Source of the DNA: Candidatus Adiutrix sp.
GTDB lineage: Bacteria; Desulfobacterota; Desulfarculia; Adiutricales; Adiutricaceae
Assembly: GCA_031273445.1 (NCBI GenBank)
Contig: JAISRV010000106.1
Coordinates: forward strand, 1 to 5,197
Direction: 5' to 3'
DNA length: 5,197 bases
Part shown: one piece after another, positions 1 through 5,197 of the stretch
How positions within the stretch are numbered: the first letter of the stretch is position 1
Layout: the number at the start of each line of letters is the position of its first letter
Program-made: the position numbers and the translations under genes
The notes under the pieces: generated by a model
What the model was told of the DNA's origin: nothing
Database searches by the model: none
Seen by the model: the letters and a program-made list of their open reading frames with translations, nothing else

Positions 1-1
1 C

Positions 2-928
2 TTTGACCGCCTGATGTCTTACCCCGGCGTTTTCGCCGAAAGCATCATCGCCGAAAAACTCGATCTCCTGAACGTCTGCTTTCTGGTGGATACGGTGCGG
101 CGCGCCTATGGCGGAACAGCCGGCAACATCGGCTACAACCTGAACCTTCTCGGCGAAAAAGCGCTCATCGTGGCCTCGGTGGGCGACGACCCGGACGGCG
201 CGGACTATCTTAAACGCCTCGCCGGCTGGAACTTTCCTCTGGAAACAATCAAAACCGCGGCCGGGCGCATGACCGCCGGCTGCACCATCGCCACCGACGC
301 AAAAAACAACCAGATTATATTTTTTCATGCGGGCGCCATGAACGTCTCCACCGGCTTCGACCCCTCCGCCCTGCCCGGCCCGGCGACGAACCATCTGGCC
401 ATCGTCTCCCCCGGCGGCCATGATGAAATGAAAAAGCTTTGCGCCGATTATCGCGGCGCCGGCCTGAAGTTCATCTTCGACCCCGGCCAGCAGATTCCGA
501 GCTTCAGCGGCCCGGAATTGCTTGAAATGCTGGAAGGCGCTCATATTTTCATCTGCAACGAATACGAATTCGAACTATTTAAAAAGCTGACCGGGTTGTC
601 CGTCGAAGATATGTTTCGTCACGCCGAAATAATAATAGTCACCAATGGCGCAAAAGGCTCCAGCCTGATGACGCCTGGACGCGGCTCCCAACACGTCATG
701 GCCGCGCCGGTGCGCCGCGTCGTAAACCCCACCGGCGCGGGCGACGCCTTCCGCGCCGGTCTCCTGAAAGGGCTGGCCGCAGGCGAAGCCCTCATCTCCG
801 CCTGCCGTCTGGGCGCCGTGGTCGCCGCCTTCTGTGTGGAAGCCGACGGCACCCAGGAACACGGCTTCACCATAGGCGAAGCAACGGCCCGCTACGCCGG
901 CGTCTTTAATGAGCAGATCAGGTTGTAA
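2..928 (+). CDS. PfkB-family carbohydrate/nucleoside kinase (5' end cut by window)
   Basis: This protein should phosphorylate a sugar or nucleoside with ATP in the cytoplasm; the family includes ribokinase, fructokinase and adenosine kinase. Numbering from the Met at base 14, the N-terminal PfkB glycine signature GGTAGN lies at 33-38. The C-terminal signature NPTGAGDAF lies at 238-246, with D244 the expected catalytic base and the GAGD turn forming the anion hole. An N-E pair (NEYE, about 182-185) and the late GTQEH segment (279-283) also fit the family. The reading frame is open to the left edge, and codons before base 14 read F-D-R-L, which fits the usual 'GS.AYDR.M.FPG' opening. The Met at 14 is therefore probably internal and about ten residues are missing. 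The rest is full length and intact. The GGTAGNI.YNL.LLG form resembles the adenosine-kinase-like branch, but the substrate cannot be assigned. It converges on the minus-strand operon. Confidence 0.93.
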   Translation, partial: FDRLMSYPGVFAESIIAEKLDLLNVCFLVDTVRRAYGGTAGNIGYNLNLLGEKALIVASVGDDPDGADYLKRLAGWNFPLETIKTAAGRMTAGCTIATDAKNNQIIFFHAGAMNVSTGFDPSALPGPATNHLAIVSPGGHDEMKKLCADYRGAGLKFIFDPGQQIPSFSGPELLEMLEGAHIFICNEYEFELFKKLTGLSVEDMFRHAEIIIVTNGAKGSSLMTPGRGSQHVMAAPVRRVVNPTGAGDAFRAGLLKGLAAGEALISACRLGAVVAAFCVEADGTQEHGFTIGEATARYAGVFNEQIRL

Positions 929-971
929 AAAAAAGCGCCCGCGCCCGCACGGAGCTTGTTACGGCGGGCGG
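927..971 (-). terminator. Intrinsic terminator of the tsaD-rsmA-ecfT transcript
   Basis: Read on the minus strand, the base after the ecfT TGA begins a GC-rich arm containing CGCCCGC (970-964). It can pair with either of two overlapping GCGGGCG copies (948-942 or 942-936). The distal copy is followed by C and then eight T (934-927), the classic hairpin plus U-tract. The plus strand has no T run after the hairpin, so it should work only for the minus-strand genes. The T-tract is the complement of the A run that includes the last two bases of the kinase stop codon. Confidence 0.6.
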
Positions 972-1568
972 TCAACGCCAGGGCCATCGCTTTAAAAGCG
1001 CCTGAGCCATATCTTCGCTTTGGCGCAGGCCTTCACGCATGACCGCCCGCCCCCACAGAGACAGACGCGCGGTCAGGGGGAGCCCGGAAGCGCGCTTTTT
1101 GAGCGTCGCGCGCAGGGCCAGGGCGGAATCAAGCAGCCTGGGAATGAGCCGGGCCAACAGCGCCAACGACAAGGCCAGCTTGTCGGCGCGGCGGCTCCCC
1201 AGAAGCGGGGTCGTGAAGTCGGCCAGAAGCGCGGCCAGTTCCAGGGGCGTTTTAATCAGCATGAGGTGCAAACCCAGCCCGACCCAGGCGATCAGGTTCA
1301 ACACAGGGCGGAGCGACCCCGGCTGGAGCAGACGAGACAAAAAAATAAACAAACTCCAGAACAAAATAAAAATTACCGCCGCGCCCGTCAGGCGACGGCC
1401 GTAAATTTTGCCGGGGGCAAGCGCCAGAGCCGACGACCATAACAACGCTGAAAAACAAACTAGCCCGACGGGAGGGCTAAAAGGCACGGCCAAAGCCGAC
1501 AGCCAGACGAAAAACCACAGCCCGCCTGTGCGGGTTTTCTTTAAAAGCCAACGCCAACGCCCGGCCAT
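972..1568 (-). CDS. ecfT: EcfT/CbiQ-like transmembrane protein of an energy-coupling factor transporter
   Basis: This is a 198-residue membrane protein resembling the T component of ECF-type vitamin/metal importers, which links the substrate-binding S component to the EcfA ATPases. Hydrophobic spans lie at about 16-32, 33-52, 61-80 and 88-106. They are followed by a family-like segment, KTPLELAALLADFTTPL (106-122), and an amphipathic LALSLALLARLIPRLLDSA stretch (131-149). The C-terminal cytoplasmic helices normally carry two Ala-Arg-Gly coupling motifs. Here the equivalent positions read K-R-A (158-160) and K-R-W (193-195), so only Arg is kept. It is shorter than usual (about 220-270). The frame is open further upstream to 1766, but that part overlaps rsmA. 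The ATG at 1568 lies one base after the rsmA stop and has a good GGAGA site. No EcfA or S-component gene is visible. Family call fairly sure; function uncertain. Confidence 0.75.
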   Translation of the reverse strand: MAGRWRWLLKKTRTGGLWFFVWLSALAVPFSPPVGLVCFSALLWSSALALAPGKIYGRRLTGAAVIFILFWSLFIFLSRLLQPGSLRPVLNLIAWVGLGLHLMLIKTPLELAALLADFTTPLLGSRRADKLALSLALLARLIPRLLDSALALRATLKKRASGLPLTARLSLWGRAVMREGLRQSEDMAQALLKRWPWR

Positions 1569-1569
1569 A

Positions 1570-2409
1570 TCAATGATTCTCCGCCATAAAAGCGGCCAGA
1601 CGGGCCAAAATTTCCGGCGGGAGAGTTTCGGCTCTGAGGCCGGGCGCCAAACCGGCTTCCGCAAGAGCCGCCTCGGCCCGCGCCCGGCCGTAGGCCCTGG
1701 ACAAATTGTTGAATATGGTTTTGCGACGGGCGGCAAAAGCCGCGGCGGTGAAGCGGCCGAAATCATCGACGCTTATGGGCGGCAACGGAGCGGACGGCAA
1801 AGGGCGAAGGGCCACTATCGCGCTTTCGACTTTGGGGCGGGGGTGGAAGGCGGCCGGGGAAACCGTCATTACTTTTTCGATTTCGCACCATAAACCCAGG
1901 GCCGCGGCAAGACGCCCATAAGCCCTGGCCCCCGCCGCCGCCGTCAGACGGTCGGCCATTTCTTTCTGCAACATAAAAAGCCCGCCGGAAAACAGGCGCA
2001 GCCGTTCCAGAAACCAGAATAAAATAGGACTGGAGATATTGTAGGGCAGGTTTCCGCAAACCAGCGGCGGTTCGCTGGCCGCGGAGGCCGCTTCAGTGGG
2101 ATCAAAAGTCAAAATATCTTGATTGATGACCGTGAGACGGTCGCCGAAGTCAAGCTTGCGCAGGTTTTCCGCCAAACCCCGGTCAAGCTCCACGGCCCAT
2201 ATTCTGGCCCCGGCCGCCAGAAGCGGCACGGTCAGCGCCCCCAGCCCCGGCCCTATTTCAATGATATTCACCGTCTTGCCTGAGCATCTTTTCAGGATGG
2301 CCTCGACTATTTCGGCAATAAGCCCGGGGTCTTTCAAAAAATTCTGGCTCCGGCGCCTCAAGGGCGCCAAACCAAGTTCCTTCAATACATCGCGCACGGG
2401 CCGCGCCAT
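1570..2409 (-). CDS. rsmA: 16S rRNA (adenine1518-N6/adenine1519-N6)-dimethyltransferase
   Basis: RsmA (KsgA) uses S-adenosylmethionine to dimethylate two adjacent adenines near the 3' end of 16S rRNA, a late checkpoint in small-subunit assembly. The 279 residues match the usual length (about 260-290). Visible motifs in order: SQNFL (21-25, the usual QNFL/QHFL entry), EIGPGLGALT (51-60, SAM-binding motif I), VELD (73-76, the acidic residue that holds the SAM ribose), NQD (96-98), NLPYN (120-124, catalytic motif IV), LQKEMADRL (147-155), YGRLA (164-168), FHPRPKVESAIV (188-199) and FAARRKTIFNNL (225-236). A short Ala/Ser-rich insert (about 105-115) precedes motif IV. The ATG directly abuts the tsaD stop (TAAATG) with no clear Shine-Dalgarno, which suggests translation by reinitiation. 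Its TGA is one base before the ecfT-like ATG. Confidence 0.97.
   Translation of the reverse strand: MARPVRDVLKELGLAPLRRRSQNFLKDPGLIAEIVEAILKRCSGKTVNIIEIGPGLGALTVPLLAAGARIWAVELDRGLAENLRKLDFGDRLTVINQDILTFDPTEAASAASEPPLVCGNLPYNISSPILFWFLERLRLFSGGLFMLQKEMADRLTAAAGARAYGRLAAALGLWCEIEKVMTVSPAAFHPRPKVESAIVALRPLPSAPLPPISVDDFGRFTAAAFAARRKTIFNNLSRAYGRARAEAALAEAGLAPGLRAETLPPEILARLAAFMAENH
1578..1582 (-). promoter_or_regulatory. Ribosome binding site of the ecfT-like gene
   Basis: GGAGA on the minus strand ends 9 bases before the ATG at 1568 and lies inside the last codons of rsmA. It decides the start: the upstream in-frame codons back to 1766 overlap rsmA and lack family similarity. Confidence 0.6.
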
Positions 2410-3438
2410 TTAAGCCGCCGGCCAGCGGGGCCAGGCTTCCGCGTCCAGCTCCAGAATCTGAAGCCCTTTTTGAAGCTGCCGGGCCCCAAGATGAGCGATC
2501 ATGGCCGCGTTGTCGGCGCACCAAGCCAATGGCGGCAGGTAAAGCGGCAATCCTAAGCGGGATAAAACCTGTGCGGTCCGGCGGCGCAAGACGCCGTTAG
2601 CGGCCACCCCCCCGGCCAGAACGGCCCCCCTGGCGCCGAAACTTTCACAAGCGCGAGCCAGCTTGGCGGTCAAAACATCCACGGCCGCAGCCTGGAAAGA
2701 GGCGGCCAGGTCGCGCAGGCGCGGGTCATCCTTCGGCCTGTCGGCCAGGTTCTCTTCACGGCAAATAGTCAAAACTCTTGTTTTCAAGCCGCTGAAAGAA
2801 AAATCCAACCCTTCGTGCAGCATCGGCCTGGGCATCCGAAAAGCTTCCGGGTCGCCTTCGGCGGCCAGCTCTTCAATCGCCCGCCCGCCAGGATAACCAA
2901 GCCCCATAAGCTTAGCCGTCTTGTCAAAGGCTTCGCCGGCGGCGTCATCACGCGTGCGGCCCAGAAGGCTAAAGTCCAGATAGTCGTCCAGGCGGTAAAG
3001 GTGGGTATGGCCGCCCGAGACCACCAGGGCCGCCAACGGGAATTCCGGGACGGGGACGGCGTCTCCGCCGGAGACGGTCATAAAGGGGGCCAGGGCATGG
3101 GCCTTGACGTGATTCACCCCGGTTAGAGGCAGGTTTAGGGCGAAGGCCAGCCCCTTGGCGAAACTCAAGGCCACCAGAAGCGCGCCCACCAGCCCCGGCC
3201 CCTGGGTCACGGCCAAGCCGTCCAGATCATCCAGAACACATCCGGCCTCTTTAAGCGCGGCGGCGGCGACCACATCCACCGCTTCCAAATGAGCCCGGCT
3301 GGCGATTTCCGGCACAACCCCGCCGTAACGGTTATGGAGATCCACCTGGCTGCGCACCACGCCGGACAATACCACCCCGTCGCTATAAACGGCCGCCGCC
3401 GTTTCATCGCAGGAACTTTCCAGGCCTAACACCAGCAT
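2410..3438 (-). CDS. tsaD: tRNA N6-adenosine threonylcarbamoyltransferase TsaD
   Basis: TsaD (Kae1/Qri7 family, formerly Gcp/YgjD) transfers the threonylcarbamoyl group from threonylcarbamoyl-AMP to A37 of tRNAs reading ANN codons, working with TsaB and TsaE. At 342 residues it is the normal length. Seen in order: LGLESSCDET (4-13), GGVVPEIASRAHLE (39-52), TQGPGLVGAL (78-87), the metal-binding NHVKAH (109-114, H110 and H114), VVSGGHTHL (139-147), RDDAAGEAFDK (163-173), GYPGG (181-185), FSFSGLKT (213-220), LAGGVAAN (274-281) and CADNAAMIA (307-315, D309 the third metal ligand). The start at 3438 is firm because a TAG lies eight codons upstream in frame and the N-terminus matches the family. 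No good Shine-Dalgarno precedes it. It is the first gene of the tight tsaD-rsmA-ecfT block. tsaB and tsaE are not in view. Confidence 0.98.
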   Translation of the reverse strand: MLVLGLESSCDETAAAVYSDGVVLSGVVRSQVDLHNRYGGVVPEIASRAHLEAVDVVAAAALKEAGCVLDDLDGLAVTQGPGLVGALLVALSFAKGLAFALNLPLTGVNHVKAHALAPFMTVSGGDAVPVPEFPLAALVVSGGHTHLYRLDDYLDFSLLGRTRDDAAGEAFDKTAKLMGLGYPGGRAIEELAAEGDPEAFRMPRPMLHEGLDFSFSGLKTRVLTICREENLADRPKDDPRLRDLAASFQAAAVDVLTAKLARACESFGARGAVLAGGVAANGVLRRRTAQVLSRLGLPLYLPPLAWCADNAAMIAHLGARQLQKGLQILELDAEAWPRWPAA

Positions 3439-3490
3439 AACGCCACACGAATCATTTTCTAGTTCCGGCCATTAAACATAACAAGCCGCC

Positions 3491-3515
3491 GCTGTTTTCA
3501 TGGAATGAAAACAGC
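3491..3515. repeat. Perfect 11-bp inverted repeat in the tsaD leader
   Basis: GCTGTTTTCAT (3491-3501), a GGA spacer (3502-3504), then the exact complement ATGAAAACAGC (3505-3515). Outside it, ACAA (3481-3484) can pair with TTGT (3516-3519) if six bases bulge out. It lies 53 bases before the tsaD start and 71 bases after the upstream stop. No T-tract follows at once on either strand, so it is not a standard terminator. It could be an operator, a leader-RNA hairpin or a processing site. Confidence 0.7.
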
Positions 3516-3560
3516 TTGTCGCTTGGCCGCTCAGTCGCGATATTTAGTTGCCGGGGCAAT

Positions 3561-3589
3561 ATTTACGCCGCCTATGCGGGATCGGTCAA
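3561..3589 (-). promoter_or_regulatory. Possible sigma-70 type promoter for tsaD operon
   Basis: On the minus strand, TTGACC (3589-3584, 5 of 6 to the -35 consensus) is followed after 17 bases by GTAAAT (3566-3561), or after 18 by TAAATA, each only 3 of 6 to the -10 consensus. The -35 box overlaps the stop of the upstream gene. Transcripts would begin near 3553 and carry the inverted repeat in their leader. Weak consensus evidence only. Confidence 0.3.
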
Positions 3590-3951
3590 TGCAGGGAATG
3601 CTGCTCCAGCCTGGCTTCCATATGAGCCATAATACGACCGGCCTCATCAAGAAGCATTATCTCCAGATTGTTTTTGGCCGCAAAACGCCCGACTTCGCTC
3701 AAACGCATGCTTTGCTCAATATATTTGCCGGCTTTGCCCTGGCACAGCTTTTCCTTCAAACCCGCCGCCGCTTCACGCGCTTCAAAAATAGGCACAATCC
3801 GGCGGCGACGCTCAAGGTCTTCCTCTTCCATTTCCACCACAAACAGCGCGTCGCGCCCCCGGGCGACGGAAGAAGCCAGAACCCAGACCCATTCAAGGTC
3901 GGCCATGACCGAAGGAATCACAACTTCGCTGTTCATAATATTATCAGTCAT
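3586..3951 (-). CDS. Unidentified 121-residue protein
   Basis: I do not recognise the family. The protein is soluble-looking, with no signal peptide or membrane span, and very charged in the middle (EMEEEDLERRRR at 40-51). A plausible fold is alpha/beta: strand ALFVVEM (35-41), strand RIVPIF (51-56), helix EAREAAAGLKEKL (57-69), helix SMRLSEVGRFAAK (81-93), strand LEIMLLD (96-102), then GRIMAHME (105-112). There are no obvious catalytic motifs and one Cys (70). The layout 'strand, charged turn, IP.F..REAA, small helix, L..D..GR' vaguely recalls small SseB-like or regulatory domains, but this is a guess. Start at 3951 is chosen for its strong GAGGTG site; an inner Met at residue 6 lacks one. 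It sits alone between the helicase (75 bases upstream) and tsaD (147 bases downstream), all in one direction. Codon and base composition resemble the neighbours, supporting a real gene. Confidence 0.8.
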   Translation of the reverse strand: MTDNIMNSEVVIPSVMADLEWVWVLASSVARGRDALFVVEMEEEDLERRRRIVPIFEAREAAAGLKEKLCQGKAGKYIEQSMRLSEVGRFAAKNNLEIMLLDEAGRIMAHMEARLEQHSLH

Positions 3952-3956
3952 AATAG

Positions 3957-3962
3957 CACCTC
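3957..3962 (-). promoter_or_regulatory. Ribosome binding site of the 121-residue protein gene
   Basis: GAGGTG on the minus strand, 5 bases before the ATG at 3951. It is the clearest Shine-Dalgarno in the window and supports both the reality of the gene and the choice of its first ATG. Confidence 0.65.
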
Positions 3963-4026
3963 AGACGGACAACAGCCCTATGACTGTATTTAGCATAATC
4001 CCGTTCCAATAGCAAGAAAGCTACGG

Positions 4027-5196
4027 TCACAGAGGCGAACTGACCGGCTCTTTAAGCAGGTGGTAGACGGCTTCCCGGGCCGCCTGGGCCAGAGCGACGT
4101 GATCGCCGCCCCTGAGCCCGGCCATCTGGCGGAGGTGATCGGCGGCCCGTAAAGCCAGCATGGCCATGTCGCCCGCCCCGAGGCCAAGCAGTTCCGTCGC
4201 TTCGTCAAAATCGCCGCGAGCGGCCCAGGACCAGACGGCCCAAGCCGGCCGCATATTGAATACGGGCGTGTCAAACCCGGCTTCCTCCAGGCGATTGATC
4301 ATGGGGCCCGTCGCCAGCGCCAGGGCGGTCAGGGCCCCGGCCAGGCGAACTGGAGGTTTGCGGCGCGGCAAAGGCTTGTTTGATTCCCTGTCGGAAACCA
4401 GCCCGGCCACGGCGGCGGCCAGCGCGGCCGGATCCAGGGGCCAGGCGCCGGCCTTTATGCCGGCGTAAAACACCAGAGGATGATCAAGACGCAGTTCCGC
4501 GGCCCACCGACCATCCGCCGTCAGAGCATCCTTCCGGGTCACGAGCTTTTCCTGCTTTAAAAAATCAAGATATTTTTGAAAAGACTCAAAAACATCTTTA
4601 GAGGCCCGTGAGAGAGCGGCTTCCGAAGGCCTTTCGTTCCCACAGGCGGCTTCCTGCCAGACGGCCAGGGATCCGGTTAAAAGACGCCGCGCCTCTTGGG
4701 GCCGATAGGCGTTCAGCAGATTAAGAACCATGGAAAAATTTATGGTCAGACTGCTTTTGACCGGGTCGGGAGGGGCGCTCATAAGGGTGTTCATAAGGCC
4801 CAGATTCATATGCGGGCCCGGAATCATCAGGGCGAAGCCGATGTTGTCGCGGCCTCGGCGCCCGGCCCGGCCGGTCATCTGGGTGAATTCGTTGGCCGTA
4901 AGATCGCTGAAGCCCTGACCGTCGAAGCGATCGCTCTGGCGGATGACCACGGTGCGGGCCGGGAAATTGACCCCGGCGGAAACAGTGCTGGTGGCGAAGA
5001 TGGCTTCCAGAAGGCCGCGGCTCATGAGGTCTTCGATCATAAGTTTATAGTGAGGCAGATGCCCGGCGTGATGGGCGGCCACGGCCAGCCGGCGCACGCG
5101 GCCGAGATGGCTGTGATCGGCCAGAAACGGATATTTTTCCAAATACTCGTCCACCACGGCTTGACGCGCCTGAAACCGTTCGGGCTTTTCCCGCGG
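4027..5196 (-). CDS. Ski2/Mtr4-like DEAD/DEAH-box superfamily 2 helicase, C-terminal part (5' end cut by window)
   Basis: This is the C-terminal 389 residues of an ATP-dependent helicase; the frame runs open off the right edge, and the GTG at 5157 is internal. Counting from the first full codon, VAAHHAGHLP (39-48) is followed by motif V, FATSTVSAGVNFPART (67-82), and motif VI, QMTGRAGRRG (106-115), with its arginine finger region intact. The segment INFSMVLNLL (152-161) corresponds to the family's 'YNMILNLL' winged-helix entry. These mark the Ski2/Mtr4/HelY group, which unwinds RNA (some relatives act on DNA) with 3'-to-5' polarity. The remaining roughly 220 residues are mostly helical and poorly conserved, as expected for the C-terminal ratchet/helical region. 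RecA domain 1 with motifs I-III must lie beyond the window. The next gene begins 75 bases downstream, with no clear terminator between. Family call is firm; substrate is not known. Confidence 0.92.
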   Translation of the reverse strand, partial: PREKPERFQARQAVVDEYLEKYPFLADHSHLGRVRRLAVAAHHAGHLPHYKLMIEDLMSRGLLEAIFATSTVSAGVNFPARTVVIRQSDRFDGQGFSDLTANEFTQMTGRAGRRGRDNIGFALMIPGPHMNLGLMNTLMSAPPDPVKSSLTINFSMVLNLLNAYRPQEARRLLTGSLAVWQEAACGNERPSEAALSRASKDVFESFQKYLDFLKQEKLVTRKDALTADGRWAAELRLDHPLVFYAGIKAGAWPLDPAALAAAVAGLVSDRESNKPLPRRKPPVRLAGALTALALATGPMINRLEEAGFDTPVFNMRPAWAVWSWAARGDFDEATELLGLGAGDMAMLALRAADHLRQMAGLRGGDHVALAQAAREAVYHLLKEPVSSPL

Positions 5197-5197
5197 C

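Noticed and set aside
14..16. ATG at 14 as the true start of the kinase gene
   Set aside because: The frame continues to the window edge with F-D-R-L, matching the family's N-terminal strand, so the start lies outside.
1569..1766. N-terminal extension of the EcfT-like reading frame up to 1766
   Set aside because: It lies wholly over the conserved C-terminal rsmA coding region, has Pro/Arg-rich shadow composition, and the ATG at 1568 has a proper ribosome site.
1408..1893. Plus-strand open frame of 161 codons (and the 140-codon one at 1020-1442)
   Set aside because: Antisense to the well-supported ecfT-like and rsmA genes; low-complexity Arg/Gly/Gln-rich content typical of shadow frames in GC-rich DNA.
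3505..3993. Plus-strand open frame of 162 codons opposite the 121-residue gene
   Set aside because: It starts inside the palindrome with no ribosome site and is antisense to a gene with a strong Shine-Dalgarno; no recognisable protein features.
3971..4023. Short inverted repeats (ACAG/CTGT and TAGC/GCTA) and a TATGCT box between the helicase and the 121-residue gene
   Set aside because: Four-base arms and a -10-like box without a matching -35 are expected by chance; no T-tract supports a terminator.
5155..5157. GTG at 5157 as the start of the helicase gene
   Set aside because: The frame is open upstream to the edge and helicase motifs I-III must precede; this is an internal Val codon.

Overview
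The window is a compact, GC-rich (about 60% by eye) bacterial chromosomal stretch of ordinary housekeeping character. It holds one plus-strand gene fragment and five minus-strand genes. The protein flavour (PfkB/adenosine-kinase-like sugar kinase, TsaD, RsmA/KsgA, a Ski2-like helicase, a short CbiQ/EcfT protein) would fit a Desulfobacterota/deltaproteobacterial-type Gram-negative anaerobe. That placement is an impression from protein style, not a computed one.

Layout, left to right: (1) the 3' part of a PfkB-family kinase gene on the plus strand, cut by the left edge, ending at 928. (2) A 43-base convergent gap holding a hairpin plus T-tract that reads as an intrinsic terminator for the minus-strand genes. 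(3) A minus-strand block, given here in transcription order from the right edge: the C-terminal part of a Ski2/Mtr4-type superfamily 2 helicase (cut by the right edge, ending at 4027); a 75-base gap; an unidentified 121-residue protein (3951-3586); a 147-base gap with a perfect 11-bp inverted repeat and a possible promoter; tsaD (3438-2410); rsmA/ksgA (2409-1570); and a short EcfT/CbiQ-like membrane protein (1568-972). tsaD-rsmA are separated by 0 bases and rsmA-ecfT by 1 base, so these three are almost certainly one transcript with coupled translation, ended by the terminator at 971-927.

Functionally, tsaD (tRNA t6A37 synthesis) and rsmA (16S rRNA dimethylation) are both translation-quality RNA modification genes. 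The helicase could also act on RNA but its substrate cannot be read from the sequence. The EcfT-like protein at the operon end has no visible EcfA ATPase or substrate-binding partner here. I see no mobile element, CRISPR array, tRNA/rRNA gene, phage gene or defence system. The points most worth a second look are the inverted repeat in the tsaD leader, the unidentified 121-residue protein, and the altered coupling motifs of the orphan EcfT.
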